NCBI GenBank assembly: GCA_947452725.1
Contig: CANGEG010000002.1
Location: forward strand, 1 to 40,350
DNA from: Comamonadaceae bacterium
GTDB taxonomy: Bacteria; Pseudomonadota; Gammaproteobacteria; Burkholderiales; Burkholderiaceae_C
Length of the DNA: 40,350 nt
Reading direction: 5' to 3'
Position numbers and translations under genes: made by a program. The notes under the pieces were generated by a model. The model worked only from the letters and a program-made list of their open reading frames with translations, made no database searches and was not told the origin of the DNA. This document shows positions 17,304 through 26,421 of the stretch, in pieces. Position 1 is the stretch's first letter, and each line of letters begins with the position of its first letter.

Positions 17304-18674
17304 ATGACCGCCGATTCAAATTATCTTCAAGAACCCTCGCGTAAAGTTCCTATTTTTGGCAAATATGACGTGGTGGTTGTGGGCGGTGGTCCCGCCGGTA
17401 TCGCGGCCAGTCACAGCGCAGCCAAGCATGGCGCCCGTGTCCTATTGGTAGAAAAATATGGTTTTTTAGGCGGCATGGGTACAGCTGCTGGCGTAACAAA
17501 TTTTGCTGGCTTGTATGGATTGAAAGACGGCGTCATGCAGCAAGTTGTGCACGGAGTGGTTGACGAAATCTTAGAGCGCCTGGCGGCACTCGGTGGGCTC
17601 AATGATCCGCAAGACGGTATGCAAGGCCGAATTCGGGTTCGTTCATACGATGTTTCGGCTTACAAATGTGCTGCAGATCAGATGCTGGTTGACGCCGGTG
17701 TGCAAATTCTTTTTCATGCTTGGGCTGCGCAAGTGGTGATGGAAGGTGATCGCATAGAAGCTCTTATTGTGGAAACCAAGTCCGGCCGCCAAGCTATAGC
17801 CGCAAATTGTTTCATTGATTGTTCTGGTGATGCAGATGTCGCCTTCTTTGCCGGTGTGCCATTTGAAGTGGGCGATGGCCACGGCAGTGGGCTTTTCCCA
17901 ACGACGATGTTTAAAGTTGGCCACGTCGATGCCAGTCTTGCATTGCCTGTTGTGGGTCCATTTCAAGGCATTAACGATTGGATGGCTACAACGGAGAAAA
18001 ATAAGCCTGGTCAGTACAAGTTTCCAAGAGAGGGGGCCATCTTGCGACCCCAGCACAATCCAACTGAATGGCGCGTCAATGTGACGCAAATAAAAAATCA
18101 ATTTGGTTTAGCGATGGACGCTACCGATGCGCGTCAATTGAGCGCGGGGGAACTTGAGGGTAGAAAGCAAATCGCAGATTATTTCCATTTTTTGAAATCG
18201 GAAATACCAGGATTTGCGCAATCCTCCATCGTTGAAATTGCCCCACAAGTGGGTATTCGTGAAAGTCGGCGAATTCAGGGGCTTTACGCTTTAACAGGTC
18301 ACGACATATTGAGCTGCGCCAGGTTTGAGGACAGCATAGGGTTCAACGCATGGCCCATGGAAATGCATACTGCCGGTCGCATCGAATGGCGGTTTCCACA
18401 AAGTCCAAGCGGCCAAACAGTCCGTCTCTTTAATGATCTGCCTTGGCGAATTTTGGTCCCATCGCGAACAACCAATTTGTTGGTCGCGGGGAGGTGTGCG
18501 TCCATGACTCACGAAGGTCAGTCTGCTGCGCGCGTAAGCGGGGCCTGTTTTGTCATGGGGCAAGCTGCAGGTACAGCTGCAGCGTATCTGGGAGAGACTG
18601 AGTCCTTCGAAAACACTCACGTGCCTACGCTTAAGCGCAAGTTGATTCAGGATGGTTGCTATTTGGAAGATTGA
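17304..18674 (+). CDS. FAD-dependent oxidoreductase (FAD_oxidored/PF12831-like)
   Basis: A 456-aa cytosolic flavoprotein. The FAD dinucleotide motif is near residues 22-50: DVVVVGGGPAGIAASHSAAK ending in VLLVEKYGFLGGMGT. The FLGGMGT turn and the later GSLFPTT-like and IDCSGDADVAFFAGVPFE blocks are typical of this family. VGIRESRRIQGLYALTG and LLVAGRCASMTHEGQSAARV with GACFVMGQAAGTAAA near the end form the second FAD-contact region. Family members are often next to Bug-type binding proteins and oxidise or reduce carboxylic acids, but the substrate is not defined by sequence. It is the last gene of the four-gene operon, 38 bp after the TrpE-like gene. Confidence 0.9.
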   Translation: MTADSNYLQEPSRKVPIFGKYDVVVVGGGPAGIAASHSAAKHGARVLLVEKYGFLGGMGTAAGVTNFAGLYGLKDGVMQQVVHGVVDEILERLAALGGLNDPQDGMQGRIRVRSYDVSAYKCAADQMLVDAGVQILFHAWAAQVVMEGDRIEALIVETKSGRQAIAANCFIDCSGDADVAFFAGVPFEVGDGHGSGLFPTTMFKVGHVDASLALPVVGPFQGINDWMATTEKNKPGQYKFPREGAILRPQHNPTEWRVNVTQIKNQFGLAMDATDARQLSAGELEGRKQIADYFHFLKSEIPGFAQSSIVEIAPQVGIRESRRIQGLYALTGHDILSCARFEDSIGFNAWPMEMHTAGRIEWRFPQSPSGQTVRLFNDLPWRILVPSRTTNLLVAGRCASMTHEGQSAARVSGACFVMGQAAGTAAAYLGETESFENTHVPTLKRKLIQDGCYLED

Positions 18675-18680
18675 TTTTGT

Positions 18681-18719
18681 CTTGGTTTTGCGATTCACGG
18701 CCGAAAATATAAAACCAAG
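18681..18719. terminator. Inverted repeat between two converging operons
   Basis: CTTGGTTTT (18681-18689) and AAAACCAAG (18711-18719) form perfect 9-bp arms around a 21-nt loop, 6 bp after the FAD oxidoreductase stop. The arm sequence gives a T-rich or A-rich end in both directions, so a bidirectional terminator is possible, but the loop is large and the stem AT-rich. The rest of 18720-18941 shows nothing recognisable. Confidence 0.4.
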
Positions 18720-18941
18720 CGGTGTGACTAAAGTTGCAAATTGACGCAGTGATGAGTTACCGGCGTTTGGGGGGGGATTACCGGGGCTTGTATGAAATTT
18801 TGTGCATGATGATCGTCGCGCACACTGACTCTGGATGTTAGTAAGCCTTCCAACCGCGTTATCTGGATGCATTCTTTCGTCAGTGATTTTCCCTGGTCGA
18901 CATTAACCAAGTCCAGAAAACTGCCATTCAAGGGACACTTT

Positions 18942-19574
18942 TTACCCGGCCAATTGTTCCCATGGTCTCGAATTTGAAACAGCTGCTTCGAATTGACTGA
19001 TCGCTTGCTCGTGAGTCAGGGTCGTCGACACTTCATCCGTGCCGTTTAACAACATGTCTTGCCTAAAAAGAGGCAGCGAAAAAGAAATTTCAAATCCCGA
19101 TGTGGTTTTAAGAGTGCAGTCAGTCAAATCCAATAAAAAATGTTCTTCACGCTGAGCCATAGCACTGAGCTTTTCGACGTCATTGCTTGGTAACACCAAT
19201 GGAAGCATATGGTTTCTGAAGCAATTGTCTTTAAAAATTAAACCAAAACTTGGCGCAATAATGCACCGAATACCAAAGGCTTGCAACATTGTTGCAGCAG
19301 TCTCACGTGAACTTCCGCAAGCAAAGTTATCACCAGCGATCAGGAATTTTGCTTGCCGGAATGGGCTTTTATTTAACACGAAGTCGGGATTTTCGTGTCC
19401 TTCTGTTGTGTAACGCCAAGGGCCAAAAAGCCGGTGAGCTAATTCCGACGAACTTCTAATGCCCACAGGTTGAAGTCCTTGGCCCGCTCTAACCAAGGGG
19501 GCAATCGTGTCAGTGTTGATATCTGACTTCATTAAAGAGGCCGCAATTCCATTCAATGTGACTAAAGCGGTCAT
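18942..19574 (-). CDS. LeuD-like small subunit of an aconitase-family hydro-lyase (divergent, pair 1)
   Basis: A 210-aa swivelling-domain subunit of the isopropylmalate isomerase family. Recognisable parts: DINTDTIAP (18-26), RLFGPWRY, NPDFVLN, AGDNFACGSSRE (80-91) and IIAPSFGLIFKDNCFRNHMLPL. Two features set it apart from true LeuD. The active-site motif GSSREHA is GSSRETA (Thr92 replaces His). The substrate loop normally reading FLKR-like is replaced by a longer LVRAGQGLQPVGIRSSS. Different hydroxy-acid substrates are therefore likely. The start at 19574 overlaps the stop of its large subunit by ATGA, giving tight translational coupling; the open frame reaches upstream to 19628 but without a better start. 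It is the last gene of the eight-gene operon. Confidence 0.88.
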   Translation of the reverse strand: MTALVTLNGIAASLMKSDINTDTIAPLVRAGQGLQPVGIRSSSELAHRLFGPWRYTTEGHENPDFVLNKSPFRQAKFLIAGDNFACGSSRETAATMLQAFGIRCIIAPSFGLIFKDNCFRNHMLPLVLPSNDVEKLSAMAQREEHFLLDLTDCTLKTTSGFEISFSLPLFRQDMLLNGTDEVSTTLTHEQAISQFEAAVSNSRPWEQLAG

Positions 19575-21013
19575 GAATATGACTCCTGAAACATCACCTG
19601 AGTTGGATCTGCAATAAACCCGGCACATGCGGCAGCTGCAGCGACTGCAGGGGATGCGATGTGCGTTCGACTTCCAGGACCTTGCCGGCCTGCAAAATTG
19701 CGGTTCGCCGTAGAGATGGCGCGCTCTCCAGAGCCAATCGTTTCACCGTTTGCACTCAGGCACATGGAACAGCCTGGATTTCTCCATTCAAACCCAGCGG
19801 CCAAAAAGATCTTGTCGAGACCTTCTTGTTGGGCTTGCCTTTTAACCATTTCAGAGCCAGGCACAACCCAAGCCGTTACATGAGAGGCCACTTTGCGTCC
19901 TTTAACAATTGCTGAGGCCGCTCGTAAATCACTGATACGACTGTTGGTGCAAGACCCTATAAATACCCGGTGAACAGTTAACCCTAAGAGCCCAACGCCT
20001 TCCTGCAGGCCCATGTATGAGATGGCGGCTTGCATGTTGGCTCGGTGAGCTGGATCCATGGCGTTGTCTAAATATGGAATGGTTCCATCAATTGCGGTGA
20101 CCATATCCAAACTATTGCCCCAGGTGATTTGGGGTTTTAACCCAGTCACATTTAATGTGACTTCTTTGTCAAACACAGCATCGGTATCGGAAGCTAATGA
20201 ATGCCAATCTTCAAGGGCAGCGTCCCACTGCGCACCTTTAGGAGCATATGGACGGCCCTTGACGTAATCAAACGTAATTTGATCAGGGGCAATCATTCCA
20301 TACCTAGCGCCCCACTCGACGGACATATTGCACAAAGAAAATCTGGATTCCATAGGTAAACTTTCAATGGCAGAGCCAGCATACTCAACTGCAAAGCCAT
20401 TTCCCGCAGCAACCCCCAATTGTCCAATGATAAAAAGCACTAGATCTTTGCCCCCAATTCCAGGTGATACAGTGCCCTCAAGGTTAACGCGCATCGTTTT
20501 GGGTTTTTGTTGAACACAGGTCTGGGTAGCCAGAATGTGGACAATTTCACCTTGTCCCACCCCCCAAGCCAATGCGCCGAGGGCGCCATTCGTGCAAGTA
20601 TGACTGTCGCCAATAGTTACAGTTAAGCCAGGAAGAGCAATTCCCATTTCAGGTGTAATGACATGAACAATGCCATGACCAACTTGGCCAAGTTCAAAAT
20701 TCTTTACACCAAACTCTTGTGTTTCCTTGCGCAAATTTTGCACATGAGGATTCTGCATTTGAAGCAGATCAAGATTGTTGGGATCAGTCGAAACAGAATG
20801 ATCTGCCGATGCAAATGTCAACTTTGGTCTCCTAACCTTTAAGCCTCGGTCACGGAGTCGAGTAAAAGCACTGCCATTGAAATCAGGCACAACGTGGCGG
20901 TCTACATAGAGCAGGTGGAAGCCCTCGCCAAGATCAGCCACAACATGGCGATTCCAAATTTTGTTAAAAAGTGTTCCGTCAACTGACATTTGCGTTCGAT
21001 TCTTTGACTGCAT
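19571..21013 (-). CDS. LeuC-like large subunit of an aconitase-family hydro-lyase (pair 1)
   Basis: A 480-aa iron-sulfur hydro-lyase subunit. The three cluster ligands are Cys355 in IGSCTN and Cys415/Cys418 in GCSMCL. Other blocks: LYVDRHVV, GDSHTCTNGALGALAWGVG, NMSVEWGARYGMIAPD, ITWGNSLD and NRNFAGRQGPGSRTHIASP. From the start at 21013 (TTGGAAAA upstream) the cysteines fall at exactly the same residue numbers as in the second LeuC of this operon. An ATG at 20989 is a weaker alternative; 21034 would be longer. The start lies inside the 3' end of the TctC gene (35-bp overlap). With the divergent LeuD partner it probably isomerises or hydrates a dicarboxylic or tricarboxylic acid other than isopropylmalate. 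Confidence 0.9.
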   Translation of the reverse strand: MQSKNRTQMSVDGTLFNKIWNRHVVADLGEGFHLLYVDRHVVPDFNGSAFTRLRDRGLKVRRPKLTFASADHSVSTDPNNLDLLQMQNPHVQNLRKETQEFGVKNFELGQVGHGIVHVITPEMGIALPGLTVTIGDSHTCTNGALGALAWGVGQGEIVHILATQTCVQQKPKTMRVNLEGTVSPGIGGKDLVLFIIGQLGVAAGNGFAVEYAGSAIESLPMESRFSLCNMSVEWGARYGMIAPDQITFDYVKGRPYAPKGAQWDAALEDWHSLASDTDAVFDKEVTLNVTGLKPQITWGNSLDMVTAIDGTIPYLDNAMDPAHRANMQAAISYMGLQEGVGLLGLTVHRVFIGSCTNSRISDLRAASAIVKGRKVASHVTAWVVPGSEMVKRQAQQEGLDKIFLAAGFEWRNPGCSMCLSANGETIGSGERAISTANRNFAGRQGPGSRTHIASPAVAAAAACAGFIADPTQVMFQESYS

Positions 21014-21971
21014 TTTTCCAATGATTAACGTCAACTCTTATGGAGTGTGCAAAATCCAAAGGGCTTGAGGCAAGAATATCCATTGACTGACGATCAAGTT
21101 GAAGCTTGATTTCGGGATCAGCTAGAACTTTCAATATATCTGCATGTAAGCTTTTCAAAATTTCCGAAGGTAAGTTAGCCGGTGCAACTAAACCAAAAAT
21201 GCCGTCATAACTAAGGCCTTTGACTGTGTCGTCAAGAAGCGGTATTTGGGGAAATAATTTATTTTTTCTTCGATCACACAAAGCGATGACTTTAAGTTTC
21301 CCCGCCTTCACATGAGGTAACGCTGATTCCAGAACCACAAAACCCATCTGAACGCGACCAGGAAGTAGTTCTCTGTAGGCACCACTACTACCCGCGAAGG
21401 GGACGTGAATGATGTCAATTCCTGTCCTTTTGCGCAGCAACTCTCCCGTGATGTGGCCAGCTGTTCCAATACCTAAAGAAGCCCAAGATAAAGCTCCAGG
21501 CCTAGATTTCGCAAAATCAATCACCTCTTGCAGAGTATTAGCTTGCAGACTGGGATGCGCAACCAGGGCACTGGTTACGGTTCCAATTTGGGTTAGTGGC
21601 GTGAGGTCTTTGAACGTGTCATAGGGGAGGTCGTTGCGCAAACTTGGGTTGATGGTCAATGCGCTGATGACAACACCAAAAGTATGACCATCTGGGGTCG
21701 CCTGGGCAACGAACTGAGTTCCAAGTATGGTGCCCCCTCCTGGCTTATTTTCAACTATCACTGCTTGTCCCCAAAGGTCACTCAGTTTTTGAGCAATGGG
21801 GCGAATGATGGCGTCTGTTGCCCCGCCCGCTTGGAGTGGCGATATCAACTTAACGGGGTGAATGGGTTTAAATTGTCCAGCAGAGTTTTGTGCTTGAAGC
21901 GAAGGCAAAAACCCCGCTGAAAGCCCGCTGACTAAACCTCTAAAAATGTCCCGACGGCGTAATGTACCCAT
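20979..21971 (-). CDS. TctC/Bug-family periplasmic binding protein (copy 2)
   Basis: A 330-aa exported protein with a Tat-like leader: MGTLRRRDIFRGLVSGLSAGFLPSL has the twin-arginine region followed by a hydrophobic stretch, cut near LQAQ. The start at 21971 is preferred because GAGGAG lies 10 bases upstream; an ATG at 21986 would sit on that very site. Family blocks: HPVKLISPLQAGGATDAIIR, ENKPGGGTILGTQ, DGHTFGVVISAL and FPQIPLLDDTVKGL. The 3' end overlaps the LeuC-like gene. It heads the second TctC-LeuC-LeuD module, suggesting that its ligand is the substrate of that hydro-lyase pair. No TctAB is present nearby. Confidence 0.92.
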   Translation of the reverse strand: MGTLRRRDIFRGLVSGLSAGFLPSLQAQNSAGQFKPIHPVKLISPLQAGGATDAIIRPIAQKLSDLWGQAVIVENKPGGGTILGTQFVAQATPDGHTFGVVISALTINPSLRNDLPYDTFKDLTPLTQIGTVTSALVAHPSLQANTLQEVIDFAKSRPGALSWASLGIGTAGHITGELLRKRTGIDIIHVPFAGSSGAYRELLPGRVQMGFVVLESALPHVKAGKLKVIALCDRRKNKLFPQIPLLDDTVKGLSYDGIFGLVAPANLPSEILKSLHADILKVLADPEIKLQLDRQSMDILASSPLDFAHSIRVDVNHWKNAVKESNANVS

Positions 21972-22164
21972 TCGTTTTCTCCTCATCGTGATTGATACGA
22001 AACTACGCCATTAGATAAAACATGACTTTGCATCTATCGACAGTGTCACTTTTACATCGTCCATGGAGCTGATGAAAGTTGACGTTTTTCTGGTCTAAAA
22101 TATTTTGAGAGGTCTTGGGTACCCAAAGCTTGTATGCCCATAAATCATTCAAGCTCTGAATTCA

Positions 22165-23217
22165 TCATCTCAATGCCATTGGTTCTCGTTCGTCTAAAAA
22201 GCCCACAATTTCTCGGAAAAACTGCATGCGATTTTTCTCCAACATGACTGTATGTGTCCCTTGTCCTAGCTCCACATAACGCTTGTAGGGGGTGTTGGTC
22301 AGGGCATTGAATACGCCTTGCGCTTGATAGATGGGCAAGTCGGCATCCCACTCAGCGTGAATGAGAAAAGTTGGCACCGTAATCTTGCCTGGCTCATACA
22401 TTGGTTTGTCGGCTTGCCAGTTGGTCATCACATCTTCAATTACACCGTTGGTCGCGCGAAGGTTGCCGGAGGAGCCTTTAGGATCAGTGGCCCACGTGGC
22501 ATCTGCCCACGCTTCAAATATTCCGGGGGGGATCAGGCCCTCGGCTTGCTGCGGTGTCAGTCCTTTAAGCCATCGAGACTTTGCGCTATCTTTGGAGACG
22601 TTTCTGTATGCGCCCAGTTTGACCGCGTTGGGACCTGTTGGTAATGCTGTTTCTTTTGCAAACAACCACATTGGCGCATAAAGGACAAGTCGATTGACCT
22701 TTGGGTTGTTCATGCTGGTGTACATACCAACAATTGAAGTGCCCCAAGACCAACCCATGATGTTGATCTTTGGTACGTTATGGCGTTTCAAAATGGCATC
22801 AACCGCTGAACCAAAATCACTTGCCGCATCCGCGGTATGAACGATAGGCGCATTGTCTTGAGCGGGCAAATCCATTTCTTTTGGACGCGTGGAAAGTCCA
22901 TAGCCTCGGACATCCACCAAGTAAACGTCATAGCCTTTGGCTGCAAACAGGTCCATCATGGATGCGCCTTCGATAGGTAAATCAAAAGCTGTCTCAGCTG
23001 GGTAAGTTGCGCCGTGTACAAAGAGCAAAATTTTGTCGGGTGAAGCAGCCTTTATTCCTGCCAGGTGTTTGTAGCGCATAAACAATTGAATGCCCGGCGC
23101 TTTTGATGGCACATAAAAGTCTTCGGACTCGATCTTGGGCGTCTGGGCAAATGCTGAAAAGCCCTGAAGTAGCAATGCAGCAATACTCAAGATTATTTTT
23201 TTGCTAAAAATTTTCAA
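22165..23217 (-). CDS. Secreted alpha/beta hydrolase
   Basis: A 350-aa protein with a classical signal peptide (residues 1-24, KKIILSIAALLLQGFSAFA, cut before QTPK), so it acts in the periplasm or outside. LLFVHGATYPAE (64-75) is the oxyanion region, VDVRGYGLSTRP the following loop, and GWSWG (155-159) the nucleophile elbow with Ser157. The acid is probably Asp in HAEWDADLP and the base His in GQGTHTVMLEKNR near the C-terminus. The start is TTG with AGGAGA upstream. It sits between leuB (68 bp) and TctC copy 2 (about 190 bp) in the operon. A role in releasing a carboxylic acid from an ester or amide outside the cytoplasm, for uptake by the TctC proteins, would fit; this is inference. Confidence 0.9.
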   Translation of the reverse strand: MKIFSKKIILSIAALLLQGFSAFAQTPKIESEDFYVPSKAPGIQLFMRYKHLAGIKAASPDKILLFVHGATYPAETAFDLPIEGASMMDLFAAKGYDVYLVDVRGYGLSTRPKEMDLPAQDNAPIVHTADAASDFGSAVDAILKRHNVPKINIMGWSWGTSIVGMYTSMNNPKVNRLVLYAPMWLFAKETALPTGPNAVKLGAYRNVSKDSAKSRWLKGLTPQQAEGLIPPGIFEAWADATWATDPKGSSGNLRATNGVIEDVMTNWQADKPMYEPGKITVPTFLIHAEWDADLPIYQAQGVFNALTNTPYKRYVELGQGTHTVMLEKNRMQFFREIVGFLDEREPMALR

Positions 23218-23285
23218 AGTTGTCTCCTGTTATCAAATGTGTTTTTTATGAGAGCGTGGAACTAGGGAGTTCACGACTGAAAGGT

Positions 23286-24365
23286 TCAATTTCGCAAATG
23301 AACAAGCGCCTGTACTACGGCCTCGCCCATTTCTTGGGTACCAACTCTCTCGCAACCAGGTTGATAGATGTCTCCGGTTCTCAATCCATCAGCCAGAACA
23401 CGCCGAACCGCGTGCTCAACTTGGGCGGCTAATTCAGACTGGTGAAAGCTCAGACGCAGCATCATTGCCATGGACAGGATGGAGGCTAATGGATTGGCTA
23501 AATTCTGACCCGCAATGTCGGGGGCTGTGCCATGCACGGGTTCATACAGCCCTTTATGGCCTGTAGACAAAGATGCCGAAGGTAGCATGCCAATAGAGCC
23601 GGTCAACATGGCCGCCGCGTCCGACAAAATGTCGCCAAAAATATTACCCGTAACCATCACGTCAAATTGTTTAGGTGCGCGCATCAATTGCATAGCTGCT
23701 GCATCTACGAAGAGGTGGCTGAGTTCAACATCGGGGTATTCACGCCCAACCTCAGTCATAACTTCGCGCCAAAGTTGCATGGTTTCCAAAACATTAGCCT
23801 TGTCCACCGAGCAAACTTTATGACTTCGCAATCGGGCTGTTTGAAATGCGACGTGACCAATTCTGCGAATTTCAGATTCGCTATAGCGCATGGTGTTGAA
23901 GGCTTCGCGTTCGCCATTTGGTAAAGTGCGAACACCTCTAGGTTCGCCAAAGTAGATATCACCCGTCAGTTCTCTGAGGATTATGATGTCCAAACCTTCA
24001 ACCACTTCAGGTTTGAGTGTGGATGCCCCAATCAGTTCCGGAAATAAAAAGGCAGGCCGAAAATTGGCAAATAGATTCAGTTGCTTTCTGAGTCTGAGCA
24101 AGCTCGCACCAGGGCGCATGTTGAACTCAATGGCTTCATCGCCAGGTACCCCCGCAGATCCAAACAAGATGGCCTCTGCTTTGTCGGCAATCTCGCGGGT
24201 TTGGAGAGGTAACGGATCACCTGCGGCATCAACACCGGCTTGACCAACCGGGGCGTAAACCAACTCCATCGGTAGATGATTTCCTACGACCGCTTTGAGG
24301 ACCTTGACGGCCTGATCCGTAACTTCTTGGCCGATACCGTCGCCGGGCATGACTGCAATTTTCAT
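23286..24365 (-). CDS. leuB: 3-isopropylmalate dehydrogenase (LeuB) or close homologue
   Basis: A 359-aa NAD-dependent beta-decarboxylating dehydrogenase. [10 protein letters not shown] opens the fold, and [17 protein letters not shown] (about 89-105) contains the paired leucines and arginines that read the isopropyl side chain and carboxylates in true LeuB. The YSESEIRRI block holds the Arg/Tyr, SVDKANVLE the catalytic lysine, [13 protein letters not shown] the metal-site aspartate, [10 protein letters not shown] the second metal aspartates, and [17 protein letters not shown] the NAD loop. All key residues seem intact. It lies 27 bp downstream of leuD copy 2. No leuA is present, and a second LeuCD pair is in the same operon, so this is probably not the housekeeping leucine operon. 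A related 3-alkylmalate is an alternative substrate. Confidence 0.9.
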   Translation of the reverse strand: MKIAVMPGDGIGQEVTDQAVKVLKAVVGNHLPMELVYAPVGQAGVDAAGDPLPLQTREIADKAEAILFGSAGVPGDEAIEFNMRPGASLLRLRKQLNLFANFRPAFLFPELIGASTLKPEVVEGLDIIILRELTGDIYFGEPRGVRTLPNGEREAFNTMRYSESEIRRIGHVAFQTARLRSHKVCSVDKANVLETMQLWREVMTEVGREYPDVELSHLFVDAAAMQLMRAPKQFDVMVTGNIFGDILSDAAAMLTGSIGMLPSASLSTGHKGLYEPVHGTAPDIAGQNLANPLASILSMAMMLRLSFHQSELAAQVEHAVRRVLADGLRTGDIYQPGCERVGTQEMGEAVVQALVHLRN

Positions 24366-24392
24366 GGTATTTAAGTTATATGAGTAAGTAAA

Positions 24393-24983
24393 TTAAGAAA
24401 GCTGCTTTCTTTCGAAAGCCTCAATTTGTGGGAGCAGGCTCAGTGTGTAGCCCAATTCATCGAGTCCTTCGAGAAAACATTGCTTGGAAAATTTATCGAT
24501 TTCGAAGGTGGCACTGAAATCAGAACTAGCCACAACTGTTTGCTCAGCCAGATCAATCACAACAATAGTTTCTGAATTTTGTTGGGTCAGGTTAAACAGA
24601 TGCAACACATCAGATGTGGAAAGTCTGATAGGGAGGAGCCCATTTTTTAGCGCATTATTGAAAAAAATATCACCAAAACTGGGGGCTATAACGGCGCGAA
24701 ATCCTCCGTCATAGATGGCCCACACTGCGTGCTCACGTGAGGATCCACAACCAAAATTTTCGTTCGCGAGCATGATTTGTGCTCCGACATACTTGGCCTG
24801 ATTCAGTACAAATTCGGGTCTTAATAAACCATTCCCATCGTTGCGAACATCTTGGAACAGGTAGTTGCCAAAGTTGTTGGCTCTGGTTTTTTGTAGATAT
24901 CTCGCTGGCAAAATTTGATCGGTGTCTATGTTGACCTTTTCCAATGGGAGCATCAAACTTTGAAGGGTTTTGAATTTTTCCAT
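24393..24983 (-). CDS. leuD: 3-isopropylmalate dehydratase small subunit (LeuD, pair 2)
   Basis: A 196-aa swivelling-domain subunit of isopropylmalate isomerase. NIDTDQILPARYLQKTRANNFGNYLFQDVR (18-47) is the normal substrate-loop region, split here only for description. ANENFGCGSSREHAVWAI carries the intact GSSREH motif (80-85), unlike the LeuD of pair 1. APSFGDIFFNNALKNGLLPI follows. It lies 10 bp after leuC copy 2 and 27 bp before leuB, the usual leuCDB order. Together with LeuC it should interconvert 2- and 3-isopropylmalate, or a close analogue, via dehydration. Confidence 0.92.
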   Translation of the reverse strand: MEKFKTLQSLMLPLEKVNIDTDQILPARYLQKTRANNFGNYLFQDVRNDGNGLLRPEFVLNQAKYVGAQIMLANENFGCGSSREHAVWAIYDGGFRAVIAPSFGDIFFNNALKNGLLPIRLSTSDVLHLFNLTQQNSETIVVIDLAEQTVVASSDFSATFEIDKFSKQCFLEGLDELGYTLSLLPQIEAFERKQLS

Positions 24984-24993
24984 GATGAAGTTC

Positions 24994-26418
24994 TCAGATC
25001 AAATTGCGCACGTCGGTCAATCGACCCGTCACGGCAGCTGCGGCCGCCATAGCGGGGCTCAGTAGGTGAGTTCTGGAGCCCGGCCCCTGGCGACCCACAA
25101 AATTGCGATTGGATGTCGATGCACAGCGTTGTCCGGCTGGCACTTGGTCGCCATTGGTGCCTAAACACATTGAGCAACCGGGTTCTCGCCATTGAAATCC
25201 CGCGTTCAAGAAAATTTGATCAAGGCCTTCATTTTCGGCTTGGCGTTTCACCAACCCCGAGCCTGGCACTACCCATGCTTGCACTCCCTTGGCGACGTGT
25301 CGGTCTTTAGCAACCGCGGCAGCTGAGCGTAGATCTTCAATCCTGCCATTGGTGCACGACCCAATGAAAACGTGGTCAATTTGAATATCTATTAATTTTT
25401 GACCTGGAGTGAGGTCCATATACTGCAGTGCAGCTTCGATGGCTTGGCGTTTCACTGAGTTTGGGGCATCCTCGGGAAGGGGGACAATGCCATCAATAGG
25501 CAGAACATCTTCAGGACTATTTCCCCATGTCACCATCGGAGAAATCTCTTCTCCCCGCATTTGCACCACTTGGTTGTATACCGCCTCACTGTCGCTAAAC
25601 AGTTCACGCCACCGACCCAATGCAGCATCCCAGTCCGCGCCCTTTGGTGCAAATGGTTTGTCTTTGAGCCATTCAATCGTGTTTTCATCGGGGGCAATCA
25701 TGCCCGCACGCCCCCCCGCTTCGATGGACATGTTGCACACGGTCATGCGCTCTTGAATCGTCAGATTGCGAATAGTCTCGCCCGTGTATTCGATGACATG
25801 CCCCACTGCGCCGGCCGCACCGATTTTTCCGATAATGGCCAAAATGATGTCTTTGGCGGAAACGCCTATTCCTAATTTACCCTCAATGTTGATGCGCAGC
25901 GTCAGAGGTTTTCGTTGCCAAAGAGACTGTGTTGCAAGTACATGCGCAACTTCTGAGGCGCCAATGCCGAAGGCGAGTGCGCCAAATGCACCATGTGTGG
26001 CAGTATGACTATCGCCGCAGACAATCAACTGGCCCGGCTGACTCAGACCTTGTTCAGGTGCTATGACATGAATAATGCCTTGACGTGGATCCTGAAGGCC
26101 AAAATACGGAATGTGGTGTCTTTCGCAATCGTCCTCCAAAGCTTGCGCCATGGCTCTTTTTTCGGCGTCCGGGATCGTGTTCAAGTCACGCCCGAGGGTT
26201 GGGATGTAATGGTCCGGCGTGCCAAATGCCTTAGAGGGCACGCGCGCCACAAGCTGGCGTTGATGCAACATCTCAAAGGCGGGAGCAGATCCATCCTGTA
26301 TCAAATGACGGTCGATATAGAGAAGACTTGCGCCGTCGTCTCGTTCCATCACCACATGAGCGTTCCATATTTTTTCAAACAAGGTCAGTGCTTGCTTGAT
26401 TGATTTTGGTTTTTGCAT
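24994..26418 (-). CDS. leuC: 3-isopropylmalate dehydratase large subunit (LeuC, pair 2)
   Basis: A 474-aa 4Fe-4S hydro-lyase subunit of normal bacterial LeuC length. Cluster ligands are Cys355 (IGSCTN) and Cys415/Cys418 (GCSMCLG). Further blocks: LYIDRHLI, FGTPDHYIPT, GDSHTATHGAFGALAFGIG, CNMSIEAGGRAGMIAPDE, VTWGNSPEDVLPIDG and NRNFVGRQGPGSRTHLLSP. All read as a standard LeuC. Its ATG is only 3 bp after the stop of TctC copy 3, so the two genes are probably translated together. It begins the TctC-leuC-leuD-leuB run. Confidence 0.93.
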   Translation of the reverse strand: MQKPKSIKQALTLFEKIWNAHVVMERDDGASLLYIDRHLIQDGSAPAFEMLHQRQLVARVPSKAFGTPDHYIPTLGRDLNTIPDAEKRAMAQALEDDCERHHIPYFGLQDPRQGIIHVIAPEQGLSQPGQLIVCGDSHTATHGAFGALAFGIGASEVAHVLATQSLWQRKPLTLRINIEGKLGIGVSAKDIILAIIGKIGAAGAVGHVIEYTGETIRNLTIQERMTVCNMSIEAGGRAGMIAPDENTIEWLKDKPFAPKGADWDAALGRWRELFSDSEAVYNQVVQMRGEEISPMVTWGNSPEDVLPIDGIVPLPEDAPNSVKRQAIEAALQYMDLTPGQKLIDIQIDHVFIGSCTNGRIEDLRSAAAVAKDRHVAKGVQAWVVPGSGLVKRQAENEGLDQIFLNAGFQWREPGCSMCLGTNGDQVPAGQRCASTSNRNFVGRQGPGSRTHLLSPAMAAAAAVTGRLTDVRNLI

Positions 26419-26421
26419 GTT

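Noticed and set aside
23256-23274. GTGGAACT/AGTTCAC inverted repeat between leuB and the secreted hydrolase
   Set aside because: Arms are imperfect and no T-run follows on the minus strand, so a terminator cannot be supported.
23286-26418. Reading leuB-leuD-leuC as the housekeeping leucine operon
   Set aside because: Not accepted as such because leuA is missing, a binding protein is fused to the front of the operon, and a second, divergent LeuCD pair follows. The individual enzyme names are kept.
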